64,000 nt of DNA from positions 3,162,001 through 3,226,000 of the forward strand of contig NZ_CP087112.1 in assembly GCF_025643255.1 (NCBI RefSeq), given 5' to 3'. A model generated the notes under the pieces. The model did not search any database and was not told the origin of the DNA. It saw only the letters and a program-made list of their open reading frames with translations. This document shows, in pieces, positions 15,757 to 26,003 of this stretch. The position numbers were made by a program, and so were the translations under genes. The stretch's first letter is position 1, and each line of letters starts with the position of its first letter. This DNA is from Halomonas sp. 7T. Lineage in GTDB: Bacteria > Pseudomonadota > Gammaproteobacteria > Pseudomonadales > Halomonadaceae.

Positions 15757-18204
15757 ATGCCCCTTGAAAAACCGCAAGGCCAGCTCGATCAATTTTTCCT
15801 GCTTTCTCAGGATCTGTTCTGCTGCATCGATGCTGCGGGGGTGTTGCTTAATATTAACCCTAGGTTTGAAACGCTGCTGGGCTACTCCACTGAAGAGCTG
15901 CTGGGCAGGCCTTGCGGCAAAGTGATCGACCCACGCGACCATCCTGTCATTGAGGCGGTGCTATCGCGCCTGCATCAAGGGGAAAGCATCAAAGCGTTTG
16001 ATGTTCGCGCGTTAACCGCTTCAAGGCAACTGCTGTGGCTGGAAGTCACGGCGTCGGTGGGCGAACAGGTGATTTATGTCATCGCCCGGGATATCACTCG
16101 GCGTAAGTCGATAGAGAAGCAGATGCTGCGCCATCAGCGGCTGCTGGAAATTGCCGGTGAGTCGGCACTCATTGGTGGCTGGTACGTCGACGTGGTGAAC
16201 AGCGTGCCGTTTTGGTCAGACGAGCTGTGTCAAATCCACGGCATGCCACCGGGGTTTAAACCCTCTGTGGAGGAGGCTTTCGCTTTCTATGCGCCGGGCT
16301 CTAGAGAGCAGCTGATGCGTGATTTTCAGGCGTGTAGCGATACCGGCATTAGTTTTGACGGCGAGTATGAGGTGATCACGCGCCAAGGGCGACGTCTGTG
16401 GGTGAGAGCCATTGGCCGAGCGGTGAGAGATGAGCATGGAGATATTTTTCAAGTTCAAGGCTCTACCCAAGATATTAGTCACCGCAAAGCCACTGAGCGT
16501 AAGCTTCAGCTGTTAGAGCGCAGCGTTGAGTCAAGTACGAATGGCGTGGTGATCGTTGATGCGTTGCGCGACGATCTCCCGATGGTTTACGTCAATGCCG
16601 CGTTTGAACACATTACAGGCTACTCTCGCCAGGAAGCCTTGGGTCTTAACTGCCGGTTCCTTCAAGGTGAAGAAACCGCGCCCGAGGCGCTCTCACAGCT
16701 GCGCCAAGGCCTAAAAGCCCAGCGTGACGTGCATGTGGTGATTCGCAACTACCGTCGCGATGGCGTGCCTTTCTGGAACGACCTGTATATCTCGCCGGTG
16801 CGTGATGACAGCGGTGCCGTCACCCATTTCATTGGCGTGCAGAATGACATTACCACGCATCGTGAGTATCAAGCACAGCTACGCCACAACGCTAGCCATG
16901 ATGCGCTCACCGGGCTGCCCAATCGTCTATTGCTTAACCAGCGGTTGGCCCAAGGGTGTGTGTTAGCCAAGCGCTATCATCGCTACCTAGCGGTGCTGTT
17001 TGTCGACTTGGATGACTTTAAGCCAATTAATGACACGTTGGGCCACGAAGTGGGGGATTTTCTGCTGATTGAGGTGGCTAAACGGCTAGAGGAGGAGCTA
17101 CGCCCCTGGGATACGGTAGCGCGTTTTGGGGGCGATGAGTTTATCGTGCTGCTACCAGACTTAGCCCACGAACAGGATGTCATGCAGGTCGTTGAGCGCC
17201 TGCTTGCGCGCATCTCGGCCCCCTATTGGTACCGAACAAGTCAGCTACGAATTTCTGCCAGCATCGGTATTGCCACGGATGATGGCACCATGAGTGAGCC
17301 ACGCCAGCTCATTCAGCAGGCAGACCTCGCCATGTACAAAGCGAAGCGCCGAGGGCGCAACACCTTCCAGTGGTATACCGATGAGCTCAATCGTAAGGTC
17401 ACCGAGCGGGTGAATTTGCGCCACGCGCTGCAACAGGCCATTGAGCAAAATCAATTTGAACTTCACTACCAGCCTCAGCTCGATTGCCTGGGGCGCGTAA
17501 CCGGGGTGGAAGCGTTAATTCGCTGGAATCATCCTGAACGGGGCAGTATTCCCCCTGTGCAGTTTATTAGCCTTGCGGAAGACACCGGGCAAATTATGCC
17601 CATCAGCGAGTGGGTGCTGGCGACTGCATGCCGAGACGCCGTCGCGCTTAACGCGATGGGGCATGGCCCGATGACCATGGCCGTCAACGTGTCGCCGATG
17701 CAGTTTCAGCGGCCAGGTTTTTTGGCATCGATAGAAAAAGCGCTGCAAGAGAGCGGACTTGCGCCTGAACGATTGGAGTTAGAGCTCACCGAGGGCGTGC
17801 TGATGGATAGCACCGAGCACACCATTCAGGCACTGCATGCCCTGCGCAAAATGGGGGTGCACATAGCGTTGGATGACTTTGGCACGGGCTTCTCCAGCTT
17901 GAGCTATTTAAAACGCCTGCCGATTAACAAGCTCAAGGTCGACCGCTCCTTTGTACGTGACATCGTAAGCGATAGCCGCGATGCGGCCATTGTGGATGGC
18001 GTGGTGACAATGGCGAATAAGCTAGGCCTAGAGGTATTGATTGAAGGTATCGAAACCGCCGAGCAGCTCAATTACTTTAAAACGCTGCCGTATGCACATT
18101 TTCAAGGTTACTATTTCGCCCGACCCATGCCCCTTGTAGCGCTCTATACGTTTTTACGGCCACCGCTTGCCATCGGCAGTAACACAGACTCACCTACTTC
18201 TTGA
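15757..18204 (+). CDS. PAS-PAS-LOV-GGDEF-EAL protein (putative blue-light-responsive c-di-GMP enzyme)
   Basis: An 815-residue cytoplasmic protein with no membrane segment. In order: PAS (about 8-125), a PAS_3-like domain (about 140-245), a LOV domain (about 255-365), GGDEF (about 375-540) and EAL (about 550-795). The LOV domain carries the photoactive-cysteine motif GLNCRFLQG (C299), then NYRRDGVPFWN and FIGVQNDIT, the usual FMN-contact regions. GGDEF (458-462) and EAL (585-587) signatures are intact, so both c-di-GMP synthesis and hydrolysis are possible. The ATG at 15757 has TAGGA six bases upstream. An in-frame ATG at 15649 is less likely because it overlaps the hemC leader. Divergent from hemC. 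Confidence 0.9.
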   Translation: MPLEKPQGQLDQFFLLSQDLFCCIDAAGVLLNINPRFETLLGYSTEELLGRPCGKVIDPRDHPVIEAVLSRLHQGESIKAFDVRALTASRQLLWLEVTASVGEQVIYVIARDITRRKSIEKQMLRHQRLLEIAGESALIGGWYVDVVNSVPFWSDELCQIHGMPPGFKPSVEEAFAFYAPGSREQLMRDFQACSDTGISFDGEYEVITRQGRRLWVRAIGRAVRDEHGDIFQVQGSTQDISHRKATERKLQLLERSVESSTNGVVIVDALRDDLPMVYVNAAFEHITGYSRQEALGLNCRFLQGEETAPEALSQLRQGLKAQRDVHVVIRNYRRDGVPFWNDLYISPVRDDSGAVTHFIGVQNDITTHREYQAQLRHNASHDALTGLPNRLLLNQRLAQGCVLAKRYHRYLAVLFVDLDDFKPINDTLGHEVGDFLLIEVAKRLEEELRPWDTVARFGGDEFIVLLPDLAHEQDVMQVVERLLARISAPYWYRTSQLRISASIGIATDDGTMSEPRQLIQQADLAMYKAKRRGRNTFQWYTDELNRKVTERVNLRHALQQAIEQNQFELHYQPQLDCLGRVTGVEALIRWNHPERGSIPPVQFISLAEDTGQIMPISEWVLATACRDAVALNAMGHGPMTMAVNVSPMQFQRPGFLASIEKALQESGLAPERLELELTEGVLMDSTEHTIQALHALRKMGVHIALDDFGTGFSSLSYLKRLPINKLKVDRSFVRDIVSDSRDAAIVDGVVTMANKLGLEVLIEGIETAEQLNYFKTLPYAHFQGYYFARPMPLVALYTFLRPPLAIGSNTDSPTS

Positions 18205-18301
18205 GCGCCCATTACCTAAAACGGCATGCCGCTGAGGGCGGCGACTCTGGTACACTTTTGCGTAACGATTCCCTTAGTTTTGTCAGCAGGATAACTCTCC
18301 G

Positions 18302-19705
18302 ATGAGCCAAGCTACGAACCAGTCTTGGGGCGGTCGCTTTAGCGAGCCCACCGATGCTTTTGTTGCACGCTTTACCGCGTCTGTAAATTTCGACCAGCGA
18401 CTAGCGCGCCAGGATATCCGGGGCTCGATTGCCCACGCCACTATGCTGGCGCGGGTAGGCGTGCTTACCGAAGGCGAGCGCGACGCCATTATTAACGGCC
18501 TAACCGAGATTCAGGGCGAAATTGAGCGCGGTGAATTTCAGTGGTCGGTACCGCTGGAAGATGTGCACATGAACATCGAGGCGCGCTTAACCGACAAAAT
18601 CGGCATTACCGGCAAGAAGCTGCACACCGGGCGCTCGCGCAACGACCAGGTGGCCACCGATATTCGCCTGTTTATGCGCGATGAAATCGACGTCATCGAA
18701 GCAGAGCTGACGCGCCTGCGCGAGGGCATGATTGAACTCGCCGACCGCGAAGCCGATACCATCATGCCCGGCTTCACTCACCTACAAACGGCTCAGCCGG
18801 TCACCTTTGGCCACCACCTGCTGGCGTGGCAGGAGATGTTGGCCCGTGACCACGAACGGCTGCTGGACTGCCGCAAGCGCGTAAACGTGCTGCCACTGGG
18901 CGCTGCCGCGCTGGCAGGCACTACCTACCCGATTGACCGCCACGTGACCGCTGAGCTGCTCGGTTTCGACCGCCCGTCAGAAAACTCGCTAGACGCTGTC
19001 TCAGATCGCGACTTCGCCATCGAATTCACCAGCTTCGCCAGCATTTTAATGATGCACCTGTCGCGCATGAGCGAAGAGCTGGTGCTGTGGACCAGCGCCC
19101 AGTTTGATTTTATCGACCTGCCTGACCGCTTCTGCACCGGCTCTTCCATCATGCCGCAGAAGAAAAATCCCGATGTGCCCGAGCTGGTGCGCGGTAAAAC
19201 CGGTCGTGTTTATGGCCACCTGATGGCGCTGCTGACGCTGATGAAGTCCCAGCCACTGGCCTACAACAAGGACAACCAGGAAGACAAAGAGCCGCTGTTC
19301 GACGCCGTCGATACCGTGCGCGACTGCTTGAAAGCCTTTGCCGACATGGTGCCCGCCATCGAGCCGAAAAAAGAGAGCATGTACGAAGCGGCGCGGCGTG
19401 GCTTCTCCACCGCCACCGACTTGGCGGATTACCTGGTACGCAAAGGCGTGGCCTTCCGCGATGCCCACGAAATCGTTGGTTTGTCAGTGGCCTACGGCTT
19501 AAAGACTAAAAAAGACCTCTCAGAAATGACCCTGGAAGAGCTGCAGCAGTTCTCCAATATCATTGAGCAGGATGTGTTTGAAGTGCTGACCCTTGAAGGC
19601 TCGGTGGCGGCGCGAAACCACATTGGTGGCACCGCGCCTGACCAAGTGCGCGCTGCGGCAAGCCGTGCCCGCGAAGCGCTGGCAGCGCTCAAGGGTGGCG
19701 CATGA
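18302..19705 (+). CDS. argH: Argininosuccinate lyase ArgH
   Basis: Last step of arginine synthesis: splits argininosuccinate into arginine and fumarate. The 467-residue protein has the fumarase/aspartase-superfamily signature [12 protein letters not shown] (about 280-291) and the [13 protein letters not shown] motif near 110. Length is standard. Its stop overlaps the start of a small lipoprotein gene (ATGA), the first of a chain of overlapping genes through yigB. Confidence 0.96.
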   Translation: MSQATNQSWGGRFSEPTDAFVARFTASVNFDQRLARQDIRGSIAHATMLARVGVLTEGERDAIINGLTEIQGEIERGEFQWSVPLEDVHMNIEARLTDKIGITGKKLHTGRSRNDQVATDIRLFMRDEIDVIEAELTRLREGMIELADREADTIMPGFTHLQTAQPVTFGHHLLAWQEMLARDHERLLDCRKRVNVLPLGAAALAGTTYPIDRHVTAELLGFDRPSENSLDAVSDRDFAIEFTSFASILMMHLSRMSEELVLWTSAQFDFIDLPDRFCTGSSIMPQKKNPDVPELVRGKTGRVYGHLMALLTLMKSQPLAYNKDNQEDKEPLFDAVDTVRDCLKAFADMVPAIEPKKESMYEAARRGFSTATDLADYLVRKGVAFRDAHEIVGLSVAYGLKTKKDLSEMTLEELQQFSNIIEQDVFEVLTLEGSVAARNHIGGTAPDQVRAAASRAREALAALKGGA

Positions 19706-19830
19706 AGCGTCACACGTTTGCACTTAGCGCGGTGCTGCTAACGGCGCTGCTACTCGTCGGCTGTGGCCAGAAAGGGCCGCTCTATCTGCCTGACGATACC
19801 CACGATTCGGCCGCCGAGCAGGAGGGATAA
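19702..19830 (+). CDS. lptM: LptM-type small lipoprotein (YifL family)
   Basis: A 42-codon gene with a signal peptide ending in the lipobox LLVGC, then GQKGPLYLP, the hallmark of YifL/LptM-family lipoproteins. In E. coli LptM binds the LptD/LptE translocon and helps oxidative maturation of LptD. It overlaps argH by four bases and lysA by one base, and this argH/lysA flank is where the family is usually found in gammaproteobacteria. Confidence 0.9.
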   Translation: MKRHTFALSAVLLTALLLVGCGQKGPLYLPDDTHDSAAEQEG

Positions 19831-21101
19831 TGGATCACTTTAACTACCGTGACGGCGTGCTTTATGCCGAAGACGTCCCGCTAACGCAGCTAGCCGCTGA
19901 GCTGGGAACGCCGTGCTACGTCTATTCCAAAGCGACGCTAGAGCGTCACTTTCGCGCCTATACGGAAGCGCTGGGGGGGCATCCGCACCTGATCTGCTAC
20001 GCAGTGAAGGCCAACTCCAACCTTGCTGTGCTGGGCTTGCTGGCCCGCCTGGGGGCAGGGTTCGATATCGTCTCGGTGGGCGAGTTGGAGCGTGTGCTGA
20101 AAGCGGGCGGCGACCCGGCCAAAGTAGTGTTTTCAGGGGTGGCGAAACAGCCCCACGAAATGGCGCGAGCGCTGGATGTTGGCATCAAGTGCTTTAACGT
20201 AGAGTCGCGCCCCGAGCTTGAGCGCCTTAACACGGTAGCGGGCGAGCTTGGCAAGGTGGCGTCCGTGTCGTTGCGGGTTAACCCCGATGTGGACGCAGGC
20301 ACCCACCCCTATATCTCGACCGGCTTGAAAGACAACAAGTTTGGTATTCCAGTGGATGATGCGCTGGAGGTGTACCAGCTGGCGGCCAGCCTGCCCAACC
20401 TTCGCGTAACGGGCCTGGATTGTCACATCGGCTCGCAGCTCACCGAAACCGCGCCGTTCCTAGACGCGCTGGAGCGTCTGCTGGTGCTGATGGAGCGTCT
20501 GCGCGAACACGGTATTGAGATTGATCACCTGGATTTGGGTGGCGGTTTAGGCGTGCCTTACCGCGATGAGAAGCCGCCCCAGCCGTTTGATTACGCGAGC
20601 CAGCTCTTGGCGCGCCTCTCCCGCTGGGAAGGCGGCGAAAAGCTCACGCTGCTGTTCGAGCCGGGCCGCTCTATTGCGGCCAACGCCGGGCTGATGCTCA
20701 CCCGGGTAGAGTTCTTGAAGCCCGGCGAGACTAAGAATTTTGCCATTGTCGACGCGGCCATGAACGACCTGATTCGTCCGGCGCTGTATCAGGCGTGGCA
20801 GGCGATTGTGCCGGTGGATACTCGCCAGCCTCGCGAGACATCCACCTACGACGTGGTGGGGCCGGTGTGTGAAACCGGCGACTTCCTGGGCAAAGAGCGC
20901 GAGCTTGCTATCGCTGAAGGCGATTTGCTGGCGGTGCGTTCTGCCGGGGCTTACGGGTTCGTAATGGCGTCGAACTACAACAGCCGCCCGCGCCCTCCTG
21001 AAGTCATGGTGGATGGCGATACTTACCACGTGGTGCGCGCTCGGGAAACCTTGGAAAGCCTGTGGGCCGGTGAGGCGCTGCTGCCGGAAGGGGCACACTG
21101 A
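19830..21101 (+). CDS. lysA: Diaminopimelate decarboxylase LysA
   Basis: Decarboxylates meso-diaminopimelate to L-lysine using pyridoxal phosphate. The 423-residue protein has an alanine-racemase-like barrel with the PLP lysine K60 in CYAVKANSN, the HIGSQ motif, and the later CETGDFLG motif of the substrate-binding domain. It shares single-base stop/start overlaps with the lipoprotein gene before it and dapF after it. Confidence 0.96.
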   Translation: MDHFNYRDGVLYAEDVPLTQLAAELGTPCYVYSKATLERHFRAYTEALGGHPHLICYAVKANSNLAVLGLLARLGAGFDIVSVGELERVLKAGGDPAKVVFSGVAKQPHEMARALDVGIKCFNVESRPELERLNTVAGELGKVASVSLRVNPDVDAGTHPYISTGLKDNKFGIPVDDALEVYQLAASLPNLRVTGLDCHIGSQLTETAPFLDALERLLVLMERLREHGIEIDHLDLGGGLGVPYRDEKPPQPFDYASQLLARLSRWEGGEKLTLLFEPGRSIAANAGLMLTRVEFLKPGETKNFAIVDAAMNDLIRPALYQAWQAIVPVDTRQPRETSTYDVVGPVCETGDFLGKERELAIAEGDLLAVRSAGAYGFVMASNYNSRPRPPEVMVDGDTYHVVRARETLESLWAGEALLPEGAH

Positions 21102-21934
21102 TGCTGCTTCACTTCACCAAAATGCACGGCCTGGGCAACGACTTCATGGTTGTTGACCTGGTTACACAGCGTGCGAGGCTGCTTGATGAGCAGATCCGCC
21201 AGCTGGCGGATCGCCGCTTTGGGATTGGCTTTGACCAGTTACTCGTTGTTGAGCCGCCCCGCGACCCAGAAATGGACTTTCGCTACCGGATCTATAACGC
21301 TGATGGTAGCGAAGTGGAAAACTGCGGCAATGGCGCGCGCTGTTTTGCCCGCTTTGTGCGTGACCAGCGCTTGACCCATAAGCATGAAATTCATGTGGAA
21401 ACCGCCGGTGGCCCGCTGGTGCTCAACGTTCAGCACGACGGCATGGTGCGGGTAGACATGGGCAGGCCGCGGTTTAACCCGGCAACGCTGCCCTTTGAAG
21501 CGCCGGGTGACCAGCCGCTACATGAAGTTGAGGTCGACGGTGAAACGCTGCAGCTTGGTGTGGTTTCCATGGGCAACCCCCATGCGGTGCTGCAGGTGGC
21601 GGATGTCGATCGTGCGCCTGTGGAGCGGTTAGGGCCGCTGTTAGAGTCCCACCCCCGCTTTCCCAAGCGTGTGAACGTCGGGTTTATGCAGGTGCTGTCG
21701 CCCAGCGAAGTCCGCCTGCGGGTGTTTGAGCGTGGCAGTGGTGAAACCCTTGCTTGTGGTACTGGCGCCTGCGCCGCCGTGGCCAGTGGCATTCGCCAAG
21801 GGCTGTTAAAAAGTCCGGTCAGGGTGCACCTGCCGGGTGGCCAGCTCAGCATTGAGTGGCCTGACCCGGAAGCATCGCTCGTGATGGTCGGCCCTGCCAC
21901 GCGGGTCTTTGATGGACGTGTAGCACTCATCTAA
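21101..21934 (+). CDS. dapF: Diaminopimelate epimerase DapF
   Basis: Converts LL- to meso-diaminopimelate for lysine and peptidoglycan. The 277-residue protein has both catalytic cysteines: C75 in ENCGNGARC and C219 in ACGTGACA. Normal length. It lies directly after lysA with a one-base overlap, so both ends of the diaminopimelate branch are coupled. Confidence 0.96.
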   Translation: MLLHFTKMHGLGNDFMVVDLVTQRARLLDEQIRQLADRRFGIGFDQLLVVEPPRDPEMDFRYRIYNADGSEVENCGNGARCFARFVRDQRLTHKHEIHVETAGGPLVLNVQHDGMVRVDMGRPRFNPATLPFEAPGDQPLHEVEVDGETLQLGVVSMGNPHAVLQVADVDRAPVERLGPLLESHPRFPKRVNVGFMQVLSPSEVRLRVFERGSGETLACGTGACAAVASGIRQGLLKSPVRVHLPGGQLSIEWPDPEASLVMVGPATRVFDGRVALI

Positions 21935-21950
21935 TTCGAGGAGAACGGCG

Positions 21951-22661
21951 ATGTCACAAGCCCCAGAGCCGCGCAAAACGCTCGATCCTGATCAAGTGGC
22001 ATTTTGGCTGGCCCGTCACCCCGATTTTTTTGTCGGTCGGGAAGGGTTACTGCAGCAGCTCAAGGTGCCGCACCCCCATATAGAGGGCGCCGTATCGCTG
22101 CTTGAGCGGCTGGTTATTGACTTACGCAAGCGCGCCGAAGCATCGGAAGACCGCTTAGAACACCTGCTGGAAACTGCACGGCATAACGAGTCTCAATACC
22201 GCCGCTTACGAGAAACGCTGCTGGCACTGGTTGAAGCGCAAGACCGCGATGCATTGGCCCAAGCCCTGGCCACCCAGCTAAGCGAGCGTTTCGATACGCC
22301 TGCCATGGCGCTCTGGTGCCCATCGACATTAAGCGATAGTGAAGCAGCGCTGCCACAGCCGCCGCGGCATGTGTTGGATCAACACGCTAGCGCGCGTCTG
22401 GCAGCGCTGCTGGATGGCCGTACCAGCCGCTGTGCCAAGCTGAGCGTTAGCGACTGGAAGTGCCTGCTGCCTCATACCAAAGCGCCGCGCCGAGCAGGCT
22501 CTTGCGCTATTTCAAGGCTTTCAGCCGGGGAGCCCCTGGGGTATTTGCTGCTTGCCAGCCCTGATCCAGACAGCTACCGAGCCAGCATGGATACGCTGTT
22601 TACCGAGTATCTGGGTGATATCGTCGCGCGACTGTTGATGCGCCTGGAACCCCATGCCTAA
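21951..22661 (+). CDS. DUF484 family protein
   Basis: A 236-residue protein of the DUF484 family (YigA in E. coli), GAF-like in its C-terminal half with a helical N-terminus. The N-terminal stretch DQVAFWLARHPDFF is typical. Its function is unknown; it is consistently found between dapF and xerC in gammaproteobacteria, as here. The stop lies inside xerC (eight-base overlap). Confidence 0.88.
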   Translation: MSQAPEPRKTLDPDQVAFWLARHPDFFVGREGLLQQLKVPHPHIEGAVSLLERLVIDLRKRAEASEDRLEHLLETARHNESQYRRLRETLLALVEAQDRDALAQALATQLSERFDTPAMALWCPSTLSDSEAALPQPPRHVLDQHASARLAALLDGRTSRCAKLSVSDWKCLLPHTKAPRRAGSCAISRLSAGEPLGYLLLASPDPDSYRASMDTLFTEYLGDIVARLLMRLEPHA

Positions 22662-23559
22662 CACGCCGATTGCTGAGCAGGTCGACGGCTATTTAGCGGC
22701 GCTGGCGGCCCACGCAAGCCCGGCCACGGTAGCGGCTTATCGTCAGGACCTAGCCGCGCTTTGCCGCTTTACGCAGCAGCGTGGTATTACCGAGCCAAGC
22801 GCACTGGATGCGACTCTGCTCAGAGCGTTTTTAGGCGCGGAGCGAAGCCGTGGGCTAGCGTCCAGAAGCTTGGCGCGCAGGCGCGCTGCGCTCTCACGCT
22901 TTGCGGATTACCTCGTTAAGCAAGGTGAGCTTGCGGATAACCCCGTCAGCCTGCTGCGAACCCCGAAGCAACCAAGCCATCTGCCCAGGCCCGTGGATGT
23001 CGATGCGCTGGCGCGTTTTTTGGATACGCCTCACGATGGTTCGCCGCTGGCGATACGCGACCAAGCTATGCTGGAGCTGTTTTACTCCAGCGGGCTGCGT
23101 TTGGCGGAGCTGGCGGCGCTGGATCTTCCGCATTTGACCGCTAACCACGTACGGGTCATCGGCAAAGGCAGTAAGCCCCGCCAAGTGCCGGTGGGTCGGC
23201 GAGCCCATCAGGCTCTTACGGCGTGGCTTACCTGTCGCCGAGGGCTTGCTGTCGAGAGTGAAGTGGCGCTATTCGTGGGTCAGCGCGGTGCGCGCCTTGG
23301 GCACCGCGCTATCCAGAAGCGCTTGGCGCAGCTGTCGATGGTACGTGGCTTGCCTGAACACCTGCATCCGCACCGGCTGCGTCACTCGTTCGCCAGCCAT
23401 TTACTAGAGTCGAGCCAGGATCTGCGTGCGGTGCAGGAGCTGCTGGGCCATGCCAACCTATCGACTACCCAGGTGTATACGCGGCTGGATTGGCAGCAAC
23501 TGGCCGAAAGCTACGATGCCGCTCACCCGCGTGCTAAACGCCGCCCCGACGGGAGCTAA
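22654..23559 (+). CDS. xerC: Tyrosine recombinase XerC
   Basis: Partner of XerD at dif for resolving chromosome dimers. The 301-residue protein has an N-terminal SAM-like DNA-binding domain (about 5-90) and a catalytic domain with R149, K171, H240, R243, H266 and nucleophile Y275. The position between DUF484 and a HAD phosphatase is the standard xerC context, which separates it from phage or integron integrases. Confidence 0.94.
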   Translation: MPNTPIAEQVDGYLAALAAHASPATVAAYRQDLAALCRFTQQRGITEPSALDATLLRAFLGAERSRGLASRSLARRRAALSRFADYLVKQGELADNPVSLLRTPKQPSHLPRPVDVDALARFLDTPHDGSPLAIRDQAMLELFYSSGLRLAELAALDLPHLTANHVRVIGKGSKPRQVPVGRRAHQALTAWLTCRRGLAVESEVALFVGQRGARLGHRAIQKRLAQLSMVRGLPEHLHPHRLRHSFASHLLESSQDLRAVQELLGHANLSTTQVYTRLDWQQLAESYDAAHPRAKRRPDGS

Positions 23560-23564
23560 TAACC

Positions 23565-24302
23565 ATGTTGTCGCTAGACGCGATTACCTTTGATCTTGAT
23601 GATACGCTTTGGGATAACCACGGCGTGATGCTAAAAACCGAAGAGGGGCACTATCGCTGGCTGTTAGAAGCGCTGGCGACGTGGCGTGACGTGCGCCAGG
23701 AGCCGCCGTTAGCGCTGAGTTATGAGCAGGGAGTGACAGACTATTTGCAGCGCCGCCAGCAGTGGGCCAGCCAGGTACCCGAGCGGCGTGGCGACTTTAC
23801 GTGGCTGAGACTACGGGCACTAGAGGCTCAGTTGGAAGCCAGTGGCTTGCCGCGCAGTGCCGCGTTTATGTGGGCCGCTGCTGCGATGAATGAATTTCAC
23901 CGCCTGCGGGTGCAGGTGACGCCGCATCCAGAGGCGGCAGGTTTGCTGGCAGCGCTTGCCGAGCGGTATCGGTTAGCGGCGATTACCAACGGCAATATTC
24001 ACCTCAAGCGCCAGCCGTTAGCGGCTCACTTTCCTGTCGCGATTGCCGCCGGGGAGCTGTTGGCACCCAAGCCTGATCCTAAGCCCTTCCTCACCGCATT
24101 AGAGCGTTTGAATACCGTCCCGCAGCGCGCTATGCATGTGGGAGACTCCTGGCAGGAAGATGTGCTTCCCGCCCAGCAGCTAGGGATGCACGCCGCCTGG
24201 GTAGCCGAGCGCGGTGACCAAACACTGCCTACACGGGTTCACCGCATTGCGCATGTGAAAGAGCTGCCTGACCTGATTGAGTGGCTCGAAAAACGCGCTT
24301 AG
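23565..24302 (+). CDS. yigB: HAD-superfamily phosphatase (YigB-like)
   Basis: The 245-residue protein has HAD motif I FDLDDTLWDN (nucleophile D10, acid D12), a C1-type helical cap, motif II near AAITNGN and motif IV HVGDSWQEDV. In E. coli YigB, which sits in the same dapF-yigA-xerC-yigB order, dephosphorylates a riboflavin-pathway intermediate and other phosphates. The assignment rests on both motifs and gene order; substrate is not proven. Last gene of the argH run, eight bases from convergent engB. Confidence 0.82.
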   Translation: MLSLDAITFDLDDTLWDNHGVMLKTEEGHYRWLLEALATWRDVRQEPPLALSYEQGVTDYLQRRQQWASQVPERRGDFTWLRLRALEAQLEASGLPRSAAFMWAAAAMNEFHRLRVQVTPHPEAAGLLAALAERYRLAAITNGNIHLKRQPLAAHFPVAIAAGELLAPKPDPKPFLTALERLNTVPQRAMHVGDSWQEDVLPAQQLGMHAAWVAERGDQTLPTRVHRIAHVKELPDLIEWLEKRA

Positions 24303-24310
24303 GCACGCCT

Positions 24311-24958
24311 TTACTCATTTGTTTCTTCGGGCGTATACAGCCATTGGTCAAGCTTTTGGGAGAGCGTGTCTACACCGTCGCGCTTTAGCGACGAAAAGAG
24401 CTGAACCGACACCAGGTCTTCCCACTCTTTTAAGCGAGAGCGCACCTGTTGTAGGGCAGCGCTGGCCGGGCCTCGTTTCAGCTTATCGGCTTTTGTGAGC
24501 AGGATATGCACCGGCATCCCGCGCTGGTCGGCGTAATCAAGCATCATTTGATCGAATTCGGTCAGCGGGTGACGTACGTCCATTAGCAGTACAAGACCGC
24601 GCAGACTAAAGCGGCCGCGTAGGTAGTCGGAGAGGTGCCTTTGCCACTCAATTTTGACCGCTTCCGGGACTTTGGCATAGCCATAGCCGGGAAGGTCTAC
24701 CAAACGGCGCGACTCATCGTTCATGACGGTGAAAAAGTTAATCAGCTGGGTACGCCCTGGCGTGCGTGAGGTGCGCGCTAGTGCATTTTGCTGAGTCAGC
24801 GCGTTAATGGCGCTGGATTTTCCGGCATTTGAGCGCCCAGCAAAGGCCACTTCCGCACCGGTATCGTCCGGGCAGAGCGCAAGGGTAGGTGCGCTGATCA
24901 TAAAACGCGCTGTGGGGTAGTTCAGCCGAGGAACTGGGCTATTATGGGGGGTAGACAT
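24311..24958 (-). CDS. engB: Ribosome-biogenesis GTPase EngB (YihA/YsxC)
   Basis: Essential small GTPase for 50S-subunit assembly. With the ATG at 24958 (AGGA eight bases upstream) the protein is 215 residues. G1 [10 protein letters not shown]3 DLPGYG, G4 TKAD and the EngB-specific TPGRT segment are seen. A seven-codon longer start exists but lacks a ribosome-binding site. It is divergent from the cytochrome c4 gene. Confidence 0.95.
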   Translation of the reverse strand: MSTPHNSPVPRLNYPTARFMISAPTLALCPDDTGAEVAFAGRSNAGKSSAINALTQQNALARTSRTPGRTQLINFFTVMNDESRRLVDLPGYGYAKVPEAVKIEWQRHLSDYLRGRFSLRGLVLLMDVRHPLTEFDQMMLDYADQRGMPVHILLTKADKLKRGPASAALQQVRSRLKEWEDLVSVQLFSSLKRDGVDTLSQKLDQWLYTPEETNE

Positions 24959-25268
24959 GGATTTAATCCTGAAAAACAAACCTATAAGACGGCCCGCTGG
25001 CTAACCTCACGGGGAGTAGCGAGCAGTACCGCGACGAATTACCCCAAAAGCAGACCGGGACTTGCATTCCCGCCGCTAGGGTGATTCGTTATAATGCAAG
25101 CGGTTTATAACTGCGACCTGGGGCGCTAGTGTACCATCGCGCTCTAGCCAGCAGCGACCAACACGACATGTTGTTCGTTTTGGCGGAGCTGACCCTGGTA
25201 AAGTGCTGAACCTGGGCAGCGCCCAGGATGCGTACCAGTCAATAATCAAACGGCATAGTGGACTAGCA
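24959..25268. promoter_or_regulatory. Divergent intergenic region, engB / cytochrome c4
   Basis: About 310 bases with no supportable gene. A perfect -10 hexamer TATAAT lies at 25090-25095 on the plus strand, but the nearest -35-like TTGCAT (25062-25067) is 22 bases away, too far for a standard promoter. If used, it would give the cytochrome gene a leader of about 170 nt. Confidence 0.35.
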
Positions 25269-25898
25269 ATGAGAAAGTTACTGGCAAGCCTGGCAATTAC
25301 CATGGGTGCCGTTGGCACCGCCCACGCGCAAACTGACTACCAAGCCGACGCTGACGCGGCGGCGGGTCGTGAATTGGCTCAGACCTGTGTGGCCTGTCAC
25401 GGCCAGCAGGGCATTAGCGCGGTGGGTAGTTTCCCCAATCTGGCAGGGCAACAAATGTCCTACCTGGCTAAGCAGATCATGGACATTCGTGACGGCCACC
25501 GCGTTGTTGCGCAAATGGCCGGTCAAGTAGATAACTACTCTGATCAAGACGCTTGGGATGTCGCGGCTCATTTCGCCCGCCAAGATGCGAATCTCGGCCA
25601 GGCGAGCGACGAAGACGCAGAGCTTCTAGCGCGCGGTGAAGAGCTGTACCGGGCCGGCGACATGTCGAAAGGGTTGCCCGCGTGCAGCGCTTGTCATACC
25701 CCCACGGGCGCTGGCATCGGTAGCGCGGTGTATCCCGCGCTTTCAGGTCAGCACACCGAGTATACGGTGTCTACGCTGCAAGACTTTGCTTCTGGCGAGC
25801 GTGCCAACAGCCCGAACAACATCATGGGCGATATCGCTTCTAAAATGAGCGATCGCGATATGGAAGCCGTAGCGAATTATCTACTAGGCCTGAACTAG
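25269..25898 (+). CDS. Periplasmic dihaem cytochrome c4
   Basis: A 209-residue exported protein with signal peptide MRKLLASLAITMGAVGTAHA. Two class I cytochrome c domains follow, with haem sites CVACH and CSACH, the layout of c4 cytochromes that carry electrons to terminal oxidases. The start is taken at the signal-peptide ATG; the frame is open 66 bases upstream. The engB / c4 / dsbA order is common in Pseudomonas relatives. A hairpin (25913-25950) separates it from dsbA. Confidence 0.92.
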   Translation: MRKLLASLAITMGAVGTAHAQTDYQADADAAAGRELAQTCVACHGQQGISAVGSFPNLAGQQMSYLAKQIMDIRDGHRVVAQMAGQVDNYSDQDAWDVAAHFARQDANLGQASDEDAELLARGEELYRAGDMSKGLPACSACHTPTGAGIGSAVYPALSGQHTEYTVSTLQDFASGERANSPNNIMGDIASKMSDRDMEAVANYLLGLN

Positions 25899-25912
25899 CC
25901 GTTGCCAACAAG

Positions 25913-25950
25913 GGTTCCTATCTCTCTGGTAATAAAAGAGATAGGGAACC
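25913..25950 (+). other. Hairpin between cytochrome c4 and dsbA
   Basis: GGTTCCTATCTCT and AGAGATAGGGAACC pair over 13 bases with one bulged base, around an 11-base A/T-rich loop. Only a weak T-rich tail (TCTTGTCC) follows. It may be a partial terminator or an RNA-stability element for the cytochrome mRNA. Confidence 0.5.
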
Positions 25951-26003
25951 TCTTGTCCTGCTCAACGGTCACAGCTTTCGCTTATCCTTGGAGAATTCTC
26001 GCT

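Noticed and set aside
25062..25095. Promoter TTGCAT ... TATAAT for cytochrome c4
   Set aside because: The 22-base spacer is too long for a standard sigma-70 promoter; only the -10 match is kept as a note.
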